This document shows positions 1 through 11,444 of a stretch of 64,000 nucleotides of DNA, one piece after another. Position numbers and translations under genes: made by a program. The notes below the pieces were generated by a model that did not search any database, was not told where the DNA came from, and was given only the letters and a program-made list of their open reading frames with translations. Each line of letters opens with the position of its first letter. Position 1 is the first letter of the stretch. Source of the DNA: Selaginella tamariscina (lineage: Eukaryota > Streptophyta > Lycopodiopsida > Selaginellales > Selaginellaceae); assembly GCA_003024785.1 (NCBI GenBank), contig PUQB01000065.1, forward strand, positions 587,745-651,744, written 5' to 3'.

Positions 1-1513
1 TTATGTAGTGTGGAACAGGTAAACAATAAGGAGGCAAACACATGGGGTCTGAAACAGCTGACAAATGCATGCACTTTGAAACAGCTCTGCCAGCAAGAGA
101 ACGACGCAAGGGAGCAGCAGCTAGCGAAGAGGACAGCGAGAGAAGCAATCGGTTCGCTGCAACATAAGAGTTTGTCCACAATGAAAAGAGAGGCAAATTC
201 CGAGCTTCAAGTGAGTGCCAGGACCAACGCTGCCATGCTAGCGCCTAGGAACATTGCGACAGAGACTATTCCGATGGCCGTCAACAATGAGGTTTTGCTT
301 TTGTCCTCAAAAGATTTTCTCCTGAGTTTTTGTTTTGAGCATTTTAGCTAGTACATTTGCCATATATTTCTAGAGTTGGGCATCTTAGCTAAGTCCAACT
401 CACTCTCATATATTTCATATATGCTGAGCTTCTCGGTTTCATTTATTGCAAATACTTGTGTGCCAGTGGTACCAAAGACTATTAGGCACGTTAGTTATAA
501 TTACATTATACTGCTTTTAACGTCCCGCCCAGAGCATTAGACGCTAAAGTTCGGCTTGTAGCAGTTTAATGCGAAGAGGCTTTCAGACGCACTTGCTTTG
601 TAGATACCCTAGTGGTAGCTGGGATGTGAATTTGTTATGAATTTAATAGGAGTTTTACCGATGAGAGACCTTGTGGATAGAGAGACTCTGTGTGCGTGCG
701 TGTGTGTGCGCGTGTTAACTTGGTTATCTATCACAGATGCTTACCATAGCCGAAGATGATATTTTTGATGAAGCAGATCCTAGCAATGTGAAAGACGCGA
801 TCGATAAACTCGAAGAGCTTAACAATTACAACAACGCTCTTAGTTCAAGGTAGCTCTTTCTCTTTCTCTCTCTCCGGGTGGCTCATGGGACTCACAACAA
901 TGTTAAGAAATGTGTACTAAGTGTTGCTGGTCTTGCAAGGTTGGAGAAACTGGAGAAAGGCGAAGGTGCACAGCTCGAGGTGGCACAAGCTCGAAACAGG
1001 GAGCTCGAAGAACAGGTATGGTATTATTTATATATATGGATCAATATTAATTAGTATTGTCGTTGGGTAAGGAAGTGAATAAAGTTAGTCTCTTACATTA
1101 AACAATACGGTGGTCTTTAATTTGAAGCTTGTTTAGATTGTGCGGATGGAGTCGGAGCTACAGGTGGTACAGGAAGTGCTTTTGAAGGAGCGTGATGAGT
1201 ACAAGGAAGCTCTCGAAGAAGAAAAAAGGCAGAGGGAAAATGATGACAAAGAAATCCGAAGGCAGCTCAAGGTACTTTTGCTTCTCTACGTGTGTACGTG
1301 TGCGTGTGTATGGAGTCGCTCTTGCTTACGTGTAGAGAGATAGATGTATGGAGTCGCTCCTGCTTACTTTGTATGCATTAGAGAGAGAATGTATATATAG
1401 GGATTGATGGGAATGTGCAGGAGGCATCTCAAAGGATCGGAAAGCTGGTGGCGGAGAAAAGGAGCCTTGAGGAGGAAAATGCCAAACTCCGAGCGGAACT
1501 GAATCAATCTTAA
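1..1513 (+). CDS. MORC-like protein, C-terminal coiled-coil part (5' end outside window)
   Basis: Five exons fit the reading frame: 1-291 (open at the window edge), 737-849, 940-1015, 1137-1271 and 1421-1513 (TAA). All introns are GT-AG. The last three exons encode a Glu/Lys/Arg-rich coiled coil that matches the tail of the complete MORC gene at 55,064-59,507 almost residue for residue: QARNRELEEQ here against HARNKELEAQ there, LLKERDEYKEALEEE against LLKERDGYKEALEEE, and EIRRQLK in both. In MORC proteins this coiled coil helps dimerisation next to the GHKL ATPase. The first two exons have no obvious match in the other copy. The ATPase part, if present, lies left of the window, so it cannot be told whether this is a whole paralog or a duplicated tail. 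The MORC link is strong for the last three exons and weaker for exons 1-2. Confidence 0.8.
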
Positions 1514-2369
1514 CTCTTTCATACATTTGTACAAGCTGATCAACAAACTGTAACTATATACCCCGATAGCGGTGCGTTTTGAACTCCATGAAGCCACTTT
1601 TTTTGTCAAAACTAAAGAACTTACACGTGTGCGTGCGTGCGTGTGTGTTCCCGCTTGTAGTTTAGTATGTTTTTATATGCTTTCATGTATGGTTTTACAA
1701 TTTTGTTGGACTAGAGCATGGAACAAGAGCAGGAGAGGTATTAAAGAATGTAGGTTCTGAAATTATAGTTAATTAAGTTAATTATTTAAATGATTTTATA
1801 TGCATTTAGATAAATTAAAAAGACCTATAGGTTATATATATAATTTAGTATATATAAATTTTCTTCCATACATGTTTTTTTTCTTCTTTTAAAATTTACC
1901 AATTAATCAAGTTTTAATTAATTACCAGCATAGAATATTTAAACTCTAAATATAATTTTTGACAAATTTATGATTGAAAAAAGATTTGTACAACGTATAC
2001 AACATTGAAGCTTCTAAATATTTTTCATTATTGTAAATGATAAGCGTGAGCCATTTTTCATCTTATTTTATAATCTTTTAAATTGTTTATAAAGCACCAT
2101 AAAATATTAGATATTGAAATAAGTTTGATTGAAATGACACCTCTATTAGAATTAAAGTTAAATTAAATAATTTAAAATTATTATCATAACAAATAATAAA
2201 GAAACTTAAGTTTTTGATTATTCATTCATCAATCAATTATATGATTAATTATAGTTTATACTATTATTATTAAAACTAATTTTTATTCATAAAGGTTCAT
2301 CCTCAAGGGCTATGAGAGCAATATCGGGTCATATATAATCCTATGCTTAATGTTGTCACATTAAAATCT
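1514..2369. other. AT-rich intergenic stretch
   Basis: No coding signal is visible. It holds a GT-rich microsatellite at about 1,625-1,650 and then about 600 bp of very AT-rich sequence up to the Gypsy fragment. Confidence 0.6.
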
Positions 2370-3260
2370 GGAGGGGAGTACCGCTAGAGTTGTGTTAGCA
2401 CAGGATCAAGCTAAAGCCTATTATTATTAGGCCTAGCCACCAACAACAGTACCACATCAATCCAAGCCTTGCCCAAAAGTGCCTGCCATTCCAGCTGATG
2501 GGATCAACTATAAGCGAGGGAAATATGACATCCTCTAAAGATGTCCCTTGTGGGAAATCCCTAAGATCTTTGGTGCAGCACATGTAGAATTTGATGTTTG
2601 ACACTTTGGGGGAGAGAAGACAACAAGAAAGATTATACATACAGGACTATAGAGGCCCACGACCTTCTGAGACGCCAACAAGGAGTAAGTACAACAAGGA
2701 GTTGCAGCGACTGTTAGCAAACTAGCTTACCAATGGGCGACCAAGGCATGGAGTACCACCTAGCAACAAAAGTGGTGACATTTGAAAAGTGGGGCCTAGA
2801 CTTCATAAGCCCGATTAACCCGAAGAGCCACATGACACACTCCATGTACATTATGGTGGCAACAAACTACGCCATGAAGTGGGTTAGAGCGAAGACGCTT
2901 AGGGAGGTTACAAAAAAATAGACGGCAAAGTTTATCTATGGAAACATCTTGATAAGCGTCGGCTGTCTGCTAGAGCTAATATTGGCTAGTGGAGTCACTT
3001 TCATTAACAAAACGATTCACGAGCTAGTTAGCACATTGTTATTAAGCACTGCATGTAACAACTTACTACCCACAAGGGAACAAACAACCTGAGTCCACAA
3101 ACAAGACACGGATGACCATCTTGAGGAAGCTCTACCACAACAAACCTTGTGGTGGGAAGAATTCTACCATCTTTCTTATGGGCATACTGAACGACCTTCA
3201 AAATCGCAATTGGAGCCACGCCCCTCCGTTTGGCCTATGGCCCACTTACTCAAAGCCAAC
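2370..3260 (+). mobile_element. Gypsy-type LTR retrotransposon fragment (integrase region), old and broken
   Basis: The plus strand encodes an integrase-like piece: the motif EKWGLDFISPINPKS at about 2,780 resembles the start of the Gypsy integrase core. The zinc-binding region lies upstream and the core continues downstream. No LTR is recognisable. The piece is heavily decayed, with many breaks. The same family is present in opposite orientation at about 25,170-26,030, where sequence matches over most of this length. Judged by its decay the copy is old. Confidence 0.75.
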
Positions 3261-3320
3261 AAAATAATTTAAAGCTTCATTTGTGTTTCGATTCGATTAA
3301 GACTTGATCAATTATTACTA

Positions 3321-5600
3321 ATGGAAGAGCAAATGATGTCTGGCAATATTACTGAAGAAATGGTGCCTCTCATGGTCAACCTTAAATATCTTATGCTTGG
3401 TCTCCTTCAATGTGACTTTAATTCTGACACTCTTTTTATCTTGATCTTTCTTGCTTCAAGGCTCTCAATCCGCAAATTGATTGAACAACTTGTATTCTAG
3501 TTGTTCTACTCTTGCTTATGTTCCATCTCTAACTCCTAGCCGTATCTCAACAACAACTGGCTCTTGGCAATACTTATGGCAACTTTGACTCTTGATCACA
3601 TTTTTGGCACCTCCAGTTCTGGTAGCACTTCTGCATCTCCGTCGTTGGCTCTGACTCCAACTCCAACTCTGATTTTGATTTTGTCTCCACTTCTAGCTTA
3701 AATCATGACTCTTGCCGACAACGACTTGCATCTCTAATGATATCAGCTCCGACTTCAACTTCAACTCCAACAACATCCCCATCCATATCTCAACCATTTC
3801 ATTGGTAAAATTTATCTGTGCTAGCCATACTCAACCGACACAGTTTTTGTTAATACTGATTTCGTCTTTGACATTTGGTCCTAGTTCCTTGTCATCTGCA
3901 TACCACAAGTTTATGAATGTATTCAACAAGGTCCAAGCCAATCATCTTCTTGACCATCATCGTATAAATGTCAATTGATACTATTGAAGGTAAGACATTT
4001 CTATTTGGTCTATCTTTCTCCACTCGAACTTGAAACTTTGTGGAATACATCAACAACAACTTGCTAATGGATTCATTCATCATTCCAAGTCTCCAACTAG
4101 TGCCCTATCTTCTTTGTGAAGAAAAATGATGGCTCTCTTGATTAGTGGTAGACTATCGCGAGTTGAACAAGATTACCATTTGTAATTAGTATCCTTTACT
4201 TCTTATCTTTGAAATTCTTAAGTGTCTTCATGGGGCTCATTAATTTCTTATCTCTGAGGTGCTTACAATTGCTCCTTAATTGCCTTGGTAACGAATGATA
4301 AACTGCTTTTCGTATATGCTATAGGCATTTTGAACACAAGGTGATGCCTTTCAGGTTAACCAATGCCCCTATGGTTTTTTAATATATGGCCAATGACATT
4401 TTTAGCCACTTTCTTGACTATTTGTGATTATCTACTTAATAACATTCTTATTTTTTCAAAGATGGAGGAAGAACATCAGCAACATGTCCATCAAGTTTTA
4501 AAAAGACTTCGACAATATGATCTCTATCCAAGTTAGAAGTGTCAACTTTATTAAAAACATGTCAAATTTCTTGATACGTGGTGTCACGCACTAGAATCTC
4601 CATAGACCTGGCCAAGGTGCACATAATTCTTGAGTGGAAAATGCTGAAGTCAACTTAAAATGTATAATGTTTTCTCATTTTTGCCAATTTCTATTAGTGC
4701 TTCATCAAGGGCTTCTCCAAAATTGTGCTTTTATTAATCAGCACACCCAAAAGGAGGTTCTGTTCAAGGATTTATGGAGGCTAAGAAGGCATTTATCACA
4801 CTCAAGTTTACTTTTACCTCGGCTCTAATCTTGCTTCACCCCGACCCAACCAAATTCTTTGTGATGGAGACGGATCCATTAACTTTGCTTTGGTTGATAT
4901 TCTCTATTAGTATGGCTTTGACAACGATCTACAACCCATAGCATTCCATTTGCGCAAGTTCACAACTATAGAGATCAACTATGAAATTCATGACAAAGAA
5001 CTTTTAATTATCATGGATTACTTTTAAGAGTGGCAAAGATTTCTTGAAGGCTCCTTACACAGGTAACTGCCCAGCACTCAGCAAGTTCAATATGACGCAC
5101 TTTCATGACAAGCGCATTTGGTGTGCATGTTAGTGATGTCGAGTTTGACCAACAAGAGTAAGTCCGAACGCCTCCAAACACTTGCCGTTCATGTTGCACC
5201 TTTTGATTGACACTATTCGCTCTAAACTTGTTTTTGATTCATTGGCTCAAGATATCTTGAGTCACCTTGTAGGTAAAGTTCGTCCGTGTCATGACCAATA
5301 CAATCTGTTCCAATTCACCAACAATTTGCTTCTTCATAACGACTTGGTTTATGTTCGATTAGGTGACACTCAACTTCAAGCTGTAGTCCCATCATGACAC
5401 TTCACATGCTGGTCACTTTGGCATTACAATCATAATTATGGGGACCCGACTATCAATCAGTGGAAGAGTTTATTCATACTTGTGATTTTGTTAACTTTAA
5501 AATTTCTCGTCACTGCCTATCTCCTCCAACTACTTTCAACTCTAATAACGCCTTGGTCTTGCATCTCAATTTTGTGCTAATTCAAGGATTGACATTGTTT
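3321..5600 (+). mobile_element. Gypsy LTR retrotransposon fossil (gag to integrase remnants)
   Basis: Remnants occur in the Gypsy order on the plus strand: a gag-like start near 3,321, a segment before the reverse transcriptase near 3,880-3,960, reverse-transcriptase traces at about 4,130-4,560 (LVVDYRELNKI-like), RNase H traces at about 4,790-5,020, and the integrase zinc-binding region at about 5,200-5,450 (SHAGHFG-like). No flanking LTRs are recognised. The copy is deeply eroded, with many breaks, AT-shifted in composition, and clearly old. Confidence 0.7.
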
Positions 5601-5840
5601 TTCGTTGTAGCCATTTTACTAAATGGCTCACTTCCTATTGTAAAAAAACTATTTCCAATGAAAGAGACAACTAACTTAGTTATGAAAGATGTTTTTCAAT
5701 TACACAAACGTTTAACAACATTATCAACGATTGTACTCCATAGTTTATTGCTAAGTTTAACAATGACTTTTGAGCTACTCAAGATCAAGGATTTTTATAA
5801 TCATTCAAAATCTGATAGTCAATTGAAATGCACTATCTAA

Positions 5841-7981
5841 ACCATTGAACAATATTTTTGATTTACCAAAGGATAATTAGTTATTGCCTTTGCATAGAGC
5901 ACTAACTTAAGTTATTAATAATAATATAAAGTAATAAATAATTTTTAAAAAGTGGTTTTTCCATGTGTATGTTTATATTATTAATGTAGAACCTTGTTCT
6001 AAGCGTCATTTTCTATTAATAATGCATTAACTAAGAAAGTGTAAATGATATATTTTGGTATATACCCAATATTTGATATCATGATCATTCCCATTTGAAT
6101 AATAAATTTAAAAACATGTTCATAATTAAGGTAGTGCAGCATTTGTCCATATTGATGTTTGTTAAAAAGAATGAATTATGGGTTTACTTGGATGTTTGAT
6201 GCACTTTTATAATTATTGTAATCTAAGTATTTATAGAGTTTATGAAATCCATAAAATAAATGAGTTTAATTAATTAAATGAGGTAAATGTAAATTAAGAG
6301 TAAATTTTTCAATAAAGAAAAGGAATCGAGATTCTAGGTGTCATAATTACATAAGCATAATATAATTTATTGGACCATTTGTAAATCAAATAAGAAAATA
6401 ATATTTACTTTGTTTCACAAACAAAAAAAAAATGTTGGAATAAAAAAACTCACCAGTGTTTTAACTTTTACTAAAATTCTTCTAATAAATAAGGTTATTT
6501 ATTATAATTACATTAATAAGCACTAAAATGAACAAATAAATACACTTGTTTAATTCTAGAGCAATATTAACTTATTTATAAATTATGTTTTAGAATTTAT
6601 ATATAATGTATCTTTATGTGTATAGAAGTACCTTAGCATGTTTGTTTATGTAAGTATATATGCATATATTTAAGAAAATATCATTTAATCACCAATGTTA
6701 TCATGCATGTCTTTATTTATGTAAGGTAAATAATATATATATATATATATATAAGAAGTATATATAATAATACTTTCGACTTATATATATTCACAATATG
6801 ACAATATGTACACTATACACCCATTTACATATATAATAATAAAACATAAATTAACATATATAAAAACAATAGAATTTGAAACTAGTGTTAATTTTATAAT
6901 ATGTTATGTATTAATTATTTAATTTAATAAAGATAATTAGAGTATTAAAAGTTGGTATTCCTTTTTAAGAATTGTGATTGATATAAATTATAAATAAATT
7001 TTAGTATTCAATCCCTCTATCAATTAATTATTTTTAAGGATTTTATATGCATTTAGAATTGAAGTGTGCTCATTTTAAACATCTTATATATGAGAAATCA
7101 TATTAAAATTTAACATTGTTTTTTCTTTGATTGCAAAAAATATCAATATAAAATTGAAAAGACTTTTTTAAAACAATATTTTTAAGGTGTGAATTTAGAT
7201 TTATGAGATACAATAAACATCAATAAGAATAATTTGAATTTTAATAACAAACGTATATATGTGCATGGACACACTTTAAATTACGTTAAACATTGATATT
7301 TCATTAATCAACATCGATATAATTTTGATAACATACCGCACTATAATGTTTTTACTTTGATTAAGATGTTTATTCATGATATGATTAATAATCTCTTTAC
7401 ACCATACTTCATAGTAAATCCACATGCATTTAATAATGAAATTTAATTCATATCAACTTTATTAAAATTCATTATCAAGAGGCTACATGTAAGAATATAA
7501 TTTATTATATTTTTAATATATAATATATAAATAAGAAATATAACACACATCTTCACTATAAAATTTCACACATAAGATGTTTGAATTCTTAAAATTTTAA
7601 TATGTTTGACTTGTGGAGAGAACGAAAGAACCCTATAAATATGTTGTAGTTCACAAATTTTAGTGTTGAAGGTTAAATAAAAAAGCATTAATAAATAATA
7701 AATGAAATAATAATAAAATCATTTGCATTATTCATGATAAATGACAATGAAAAAATAAAAGGAATTACAGTCGTAAAAACTAAAAAGACATGGTAATGTA
7801 ATTAAAATGTTCATAATGGATTTTTAATTTTTTTTCCTTCTCAAAGTTGTTACCTTTTGTACAAATTAGATTTTATTAAGTCTTTAGCACAAAGCAATAA
7901 TTTTAAAATATTAGAAATAAATATATTGAATTATTTACAACCACTTCAAAAATTAATAAATAAAAGCAATGATAAAATTCA
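5841..7981. other. Very AT-rich gene-free stretch
   Basis: About 2.1 kb of very AT-rich DNA with no convincing ORF or element boundary. It contains a short (TA)n run at 6,731-6,753. The composition changes sharply at about 7,980, where PPR coding sequence begins. Confidence 0.6.
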
Positions 7982-9560
7982 ATGTACGTGTCTCAGCTCT
8001 GCAACATGACTACCAGCTCTGACCTTCCAGCATGCACTCCAAGTAACAAAAGGGCAATATCACACTGCAAAACACAAGGGAAAGAAAGCACTATCTCGGG
8101 ATTAGTTGCAGCAATAAATCAGTGTGGGAAAAGAAGGAATCCTTATCTTGGGATGTACTTCAAACTGGCTGTCAATCTGATAAATACGTAGCTAATGCTT
8201 TGATCAACATGTATAGCAAGCGCAAAAACATGCGGGACGCTCAGAATGTCTTTGATAACATGGTTGAACGGGATGTTATTTCATGGACCACTCTCATGCT
8301 GGGATACGTGGAGAACGGGGAGAGCATGATCGCATTGGACTTGTTCTTGAGCATGGACTGTGAACCGGACACTTACACATACGTGGCTGTTCTTAAGGCA
8401 TATACAGGCTTGGCTGCTGAAAAACACTTCAACAGGCAGTTCTGCTTAGAGAAGGGGATGGCTATTCATGAGCAATCCTTAGCACGGGGACTTGATGCAA
8501 ACATCTATGTGGCAACCAACTTGGTGAACATATACAGCAAGTGTGGGAGCATGCGGCAAGCCAGAGCTGTGTTCGATAGCATGGTCCATCGAGACATTGT
8601 GTCCTGGAACATTCTTATCCTTGGGTATGTCGAAGATGGTCAGCATTCGTTAGCAATGGGCTTGTTCATAGCGTCGACTGTGAACCAAACCCTGCTACAT
8701 TTGTGGCTGGTCTCAAGGCGTGTGCCGGCTTGACAGAATCGGACAGGCAGTACTATTTAGAGTGCATTCATAGACAAGCTAAAGAACGTGGATTTGATAG
8801 AAATATCATTGTAGCAACTCACTTGGTAGATATGTATAGCAGTTGCGGGAGAATGCAGGATGCTCAGTATGTTTTCGATAACATGAAGCAAAGGGATGTT
8901 GTTTCATGGACAAGTCTAGTTATGGGATACGTGGAAAACGAGGAGAGCTTAATAGCTATGGAAGTGTTCATGAGGATGGACTGTGAACCAAACTCTGTTA
9001 CGTTTCTGGCTGTGCTCAAGGCATGCGGGAATGTAGCAGCATGTACAATGTGGGAATGAGAGTCCATGCTCAAATTTGTAAGCTCGGGTTGGAACAAGAC
9101 GAAATGCTAGCAAACTGTTGTTAGATTTCTACGGGAAGTGCGGGAGATGGCCGCTGCTGAACAGGTCTTTGAAAGGATCACTGTCCAAAACACTGTCTCC
9201 TGGAACACATTGATAGCAGGATACACCTCGCTTGGGAACACGTCTCAGGTGTTTCGGTTGATAAAGAGAATGTATGAAGCTGGTTTACCAATGAACCATA
9301 TCACATTCCTCCATCTTCTTACAGCTTGCAGCCATGCAGGCATGGTGGAAGAAGGTAAGAAGTGCTTTGCGTTCATGTCTGAATACGGTATCAGTACTAC
9401 CGTGGAACACTATAACTGCATGATTGACATGCTCGGCAGATCCAATAGACTACCAGAGGCATTCTCGATTTTTAAAGACATGCCTTTCGAACACAACAAT
9501 GTTACATGGACAAGTTTACTAGGGAGTTCAGTATCCTGGAAGCAAGCAAAGCTTAGCTAA
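7982..9560 (+). pseudogene. PLS-class PPR protein gene, decayed
   Basis: Reading frames on the plus strand encode PPR repeats with typical wording: NALINMYSKR, DAQNVFDNMVERDVISW, LVNIYSKCGSMRQARAVFDSM, and near the end MIDMLGRSNRLPEAFSIF. PLS-type PPR proteins bind organellar RNA, mostly for C-to-U editing in plants. The frame is broken: it changes near 8,120-8,190 and again near 8,700, and at least twice between about 9,040 and 9,140, with stops between. The tail ends just after the CSHAGMVEEG-like and GRSNRLPEA motifs, without an E or DYW domain. No introns are needed. It converges on the intact PPR gene, and the two stop codons overlap. Called a pseudogene on the frame changes; sequence errors could explain some of them. 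Confidence 0.8.
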
Positions 9561-9564
9561 GCTT
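9549..9564. repeat. 16-bp perfect palindrome holding both PPR stop codons
   Basis: AAGCTTAGCTAAGCTT reads the same on both strands. The plus-strand PPR frame ends with TAA at 9,558-9,560 and the minus-strand PPR frame ends with TAG at 9,557-9,559, both inside the palindrome. Confidence 0.9.
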
Positions 9565-11395
9565 TCAAGCTGTTGGAGAGGACCACATACGCCTCGGACT
9601 TTCTAGGTTCGACCTCCATTACCTTCTCAGCAATCCTCTCGCTCCGCTCGGAATCACCATACATTTTACATGCGCCAAGCAGACACTTCCATATCCCTTG
9701 GTCAGCTTTCAGTGGCATTCTTCGAACAAAGCTCTCTGCATCCTCCAACCAACCAGCTCTTCCCAGCATATCAACTACACAACCATAATGCTCCATACTA
9801 ACCTCGATTCTGTGGTCTTCAGCAAGAGTCACGAACAACTTACACCCTTCTTCAACCATTCCTGCATGACCAAGTACCGACAAGACACTGGTGAAGGTGA
9901 CACTGTTTGGATCAACCCCTTCTTGGTGCATTCTGTAGAGCAGCTCCAGGGACTCGTCAAAATCCCCGTTCTGGGCATGCACGGCAGCTATTGCATTCCA
10001 TGCAACAACACACTTGATCCGTAGCCCCTCGAAAGTCTCTCTTGCATCTCTGATACTTCCACACCGCCCATACATTGCAACAACTGTGCTCCCAATCACA
10101 GAGTCATCGAAGTTCTCCCTCTTAATTCTGAGATGCAGCTTACGTGCTTCAGGCAAGACAGCCTTCTCAGAGCAGGCATTTACAAGAGCGAGGAACGTCA
10201 CCCTGTTCGGTTTGATATTGCACGGTACATCCTGCATTCTTTCAAAGAGCTCAAACGCGCACCTTGGTTGCCGGTGCTCTGCATATGCCCCGATCATTGC
10301 TGTCCACAGCACAACGTCACGGTCCTCACACCTTGTTCTGTCGAATACGGCTTTTGCTTTTGCGAGCTCGTTGCACCTGCTATACATAGTTACAAGCGCA
10401 GTTGCAACGACTGGATCGCTGTCCACACCAACTTCCCTAGCCACTGCATGCAACATTCTCCCACAGCGTATCAGGTGAGAATCTTGTCCACCATCGAACA
10501 AGTCACCTTCACCAGCTTGTTCTAGAGCATTGTTTTGTACAAGTCCAAATTTAGAGCCTCGGTGTTTATGCAGCGCATGTAAATCTCCACAAGCATTGAT
10601 TGCAGAAGCAAGCGTGATGCCTCGAATGTGCATTCCTTCGAGGACCATTTTATGAAAGAGAAGCAGCGCATCCTCCGGCTTTGAACTCTCCGAGTACGCA
10701 GTGATCATTGCAGTCCACGAGATTGGGTCGTGTACATGTATCCTGTCAAAGGCCCTCCTTGCTTGTTGGAGCTTTGAACACTTAGTATACATTCCAATGA
10801 TCGACGTCCCCACAATTGTGTCTGAATCCAGGCCGCACTCAACAAGACATGAATGAACCAAGTTGGCACCAGTGACTGATCCAAGTGCTGCAGCAGTGTT
10901 TATGATTGTTCTAAATGCCACCTTATCTGGACATATGCCCAACTGGAGCATCGTCTGGAAGTGGAGAAATGCCTCCTTGATATGCCCGCTCTGGGTATAT
11001 GCGGATATCAGCGAAGTCACGGAGATTACATCGTGTCTGTGCATTTTCCTGAAGACCTCCATTGCAAGATCGATTTTCCCACATCTAATATACATCTGTA
11101 TGATATTGTTTTCTAAAACGATCTTATCTGAGTTCTCGAGGCCGTTCTTTGCAAGCAGCTTATGCATGCGTTTACCTTCTGGGAGTGCTCTCATATCGCT
11201 GCAGGCAGTGAGAAGGATTGAACAGGTGGGTAAGTTGGGCTTTATCTCTCCTTGCTCCATTTGTTCAATCATAAGTTTCATGTTCTGCCATTCATTAGGA
11301 GTGGGAATTTTCCTCCGTGGTTCTTGCTGCCGAGCTGTTCTTATGCGCTCTGCTATTGGAACAGAGACACCATCCCTGTTGAGAACAGACTCCAT
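9557..11395 (-). CDS. PLS-class pentatricopeptide repeat (PPR) protein, 612 aa, intronless
   Basis: A single uninterrupted frame begins at ATG 11,395. After about 50 residues without a clear transit peptide come roughly a dozen PPR motifs, for example NNIIQMYIRCGKIDLAMEVF, TSIIGMYTKCSKLQQARRAF, TALVTMYSRCNELAKAKAVF and STVVAMYGRCGSIRDARETF. The C-terminal block reads VLGHAGMVEEG, VVDMLGRAGWLEDAESFV, then IWKCLLGACKMYGDSE and EAYVVLSN, which is the start of the E domain. The protein stops there, without a DYW deaminase. Such proteins are expected in mitochondria or plastids as RNA-editing or processing factors. A non-PPR insertion of about 40 residues interrupts the middle repeats near residues 270-310. 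The lipocalin gene lies 49 bp upstream on the same strand. Confidence 0.92.
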   Translation of the reverse strand: MESVLNRDGVSVPIAERIRTARQQEPRRKIPTPNEWQNMKLMIEQMEQGEIKPNLPTCSILLTACSDMRALPEGKRMHKLLAKNGLENSDKIVLENNIIQMYIRCGKIDLAMEVFRKMHRHDVISVTSLISAYTQSGHIKEAFLHFQTMLQLGICPDKVAFRTIINTAAALGSVTGANLVHSCLVECGLDSDTIVGTSIIGMYTKCSKLQQARRAFDRIHVHDPISWTAMITAYSESSKPEDALLLFHKMVLEGMHIRGITLASAINACGDLHALHKHRGSKFGLVQNNALEQAGEGDLFDGGQDSHLIRCGRMLHAVAREVGVDSDPVVATALVTMYSRCNELAKAKAVFDRTRCEDRDVVLWTAMIGAYAEHRQPRCAFELFERMQDVPCNIKPNRVTFLALVNACSEKAVLPEARKLHLRIKRENFDDSVIGSTVVAMYGRCGSIRDARETFEGLRIKCVVAWNAIAAVHAQNGDFDESLELLYRMHQEGVDPNSVTFTSVLSVLGHAGMVEEGCKLFVTLAEDHRIEVSMEHYGCVVDMLGRAGWLEDAESFVRRMPLKADQGIWKCLLGACKMYGDSERSERIAEKVMEVEPRKSEAYVVLSNSLKA

Positions 11396-11444
11396 GTATA
11401 GTGGTCTAAACCCCAGTAAACCCCATCTAAAACCCTCTTATATA

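Noticed and set aside
5460-5840. 126-codon ORF on the plus strand
   Set aside because: It lies in the tail of a decayed Gypsy integrase region and has no motif of a host protein.
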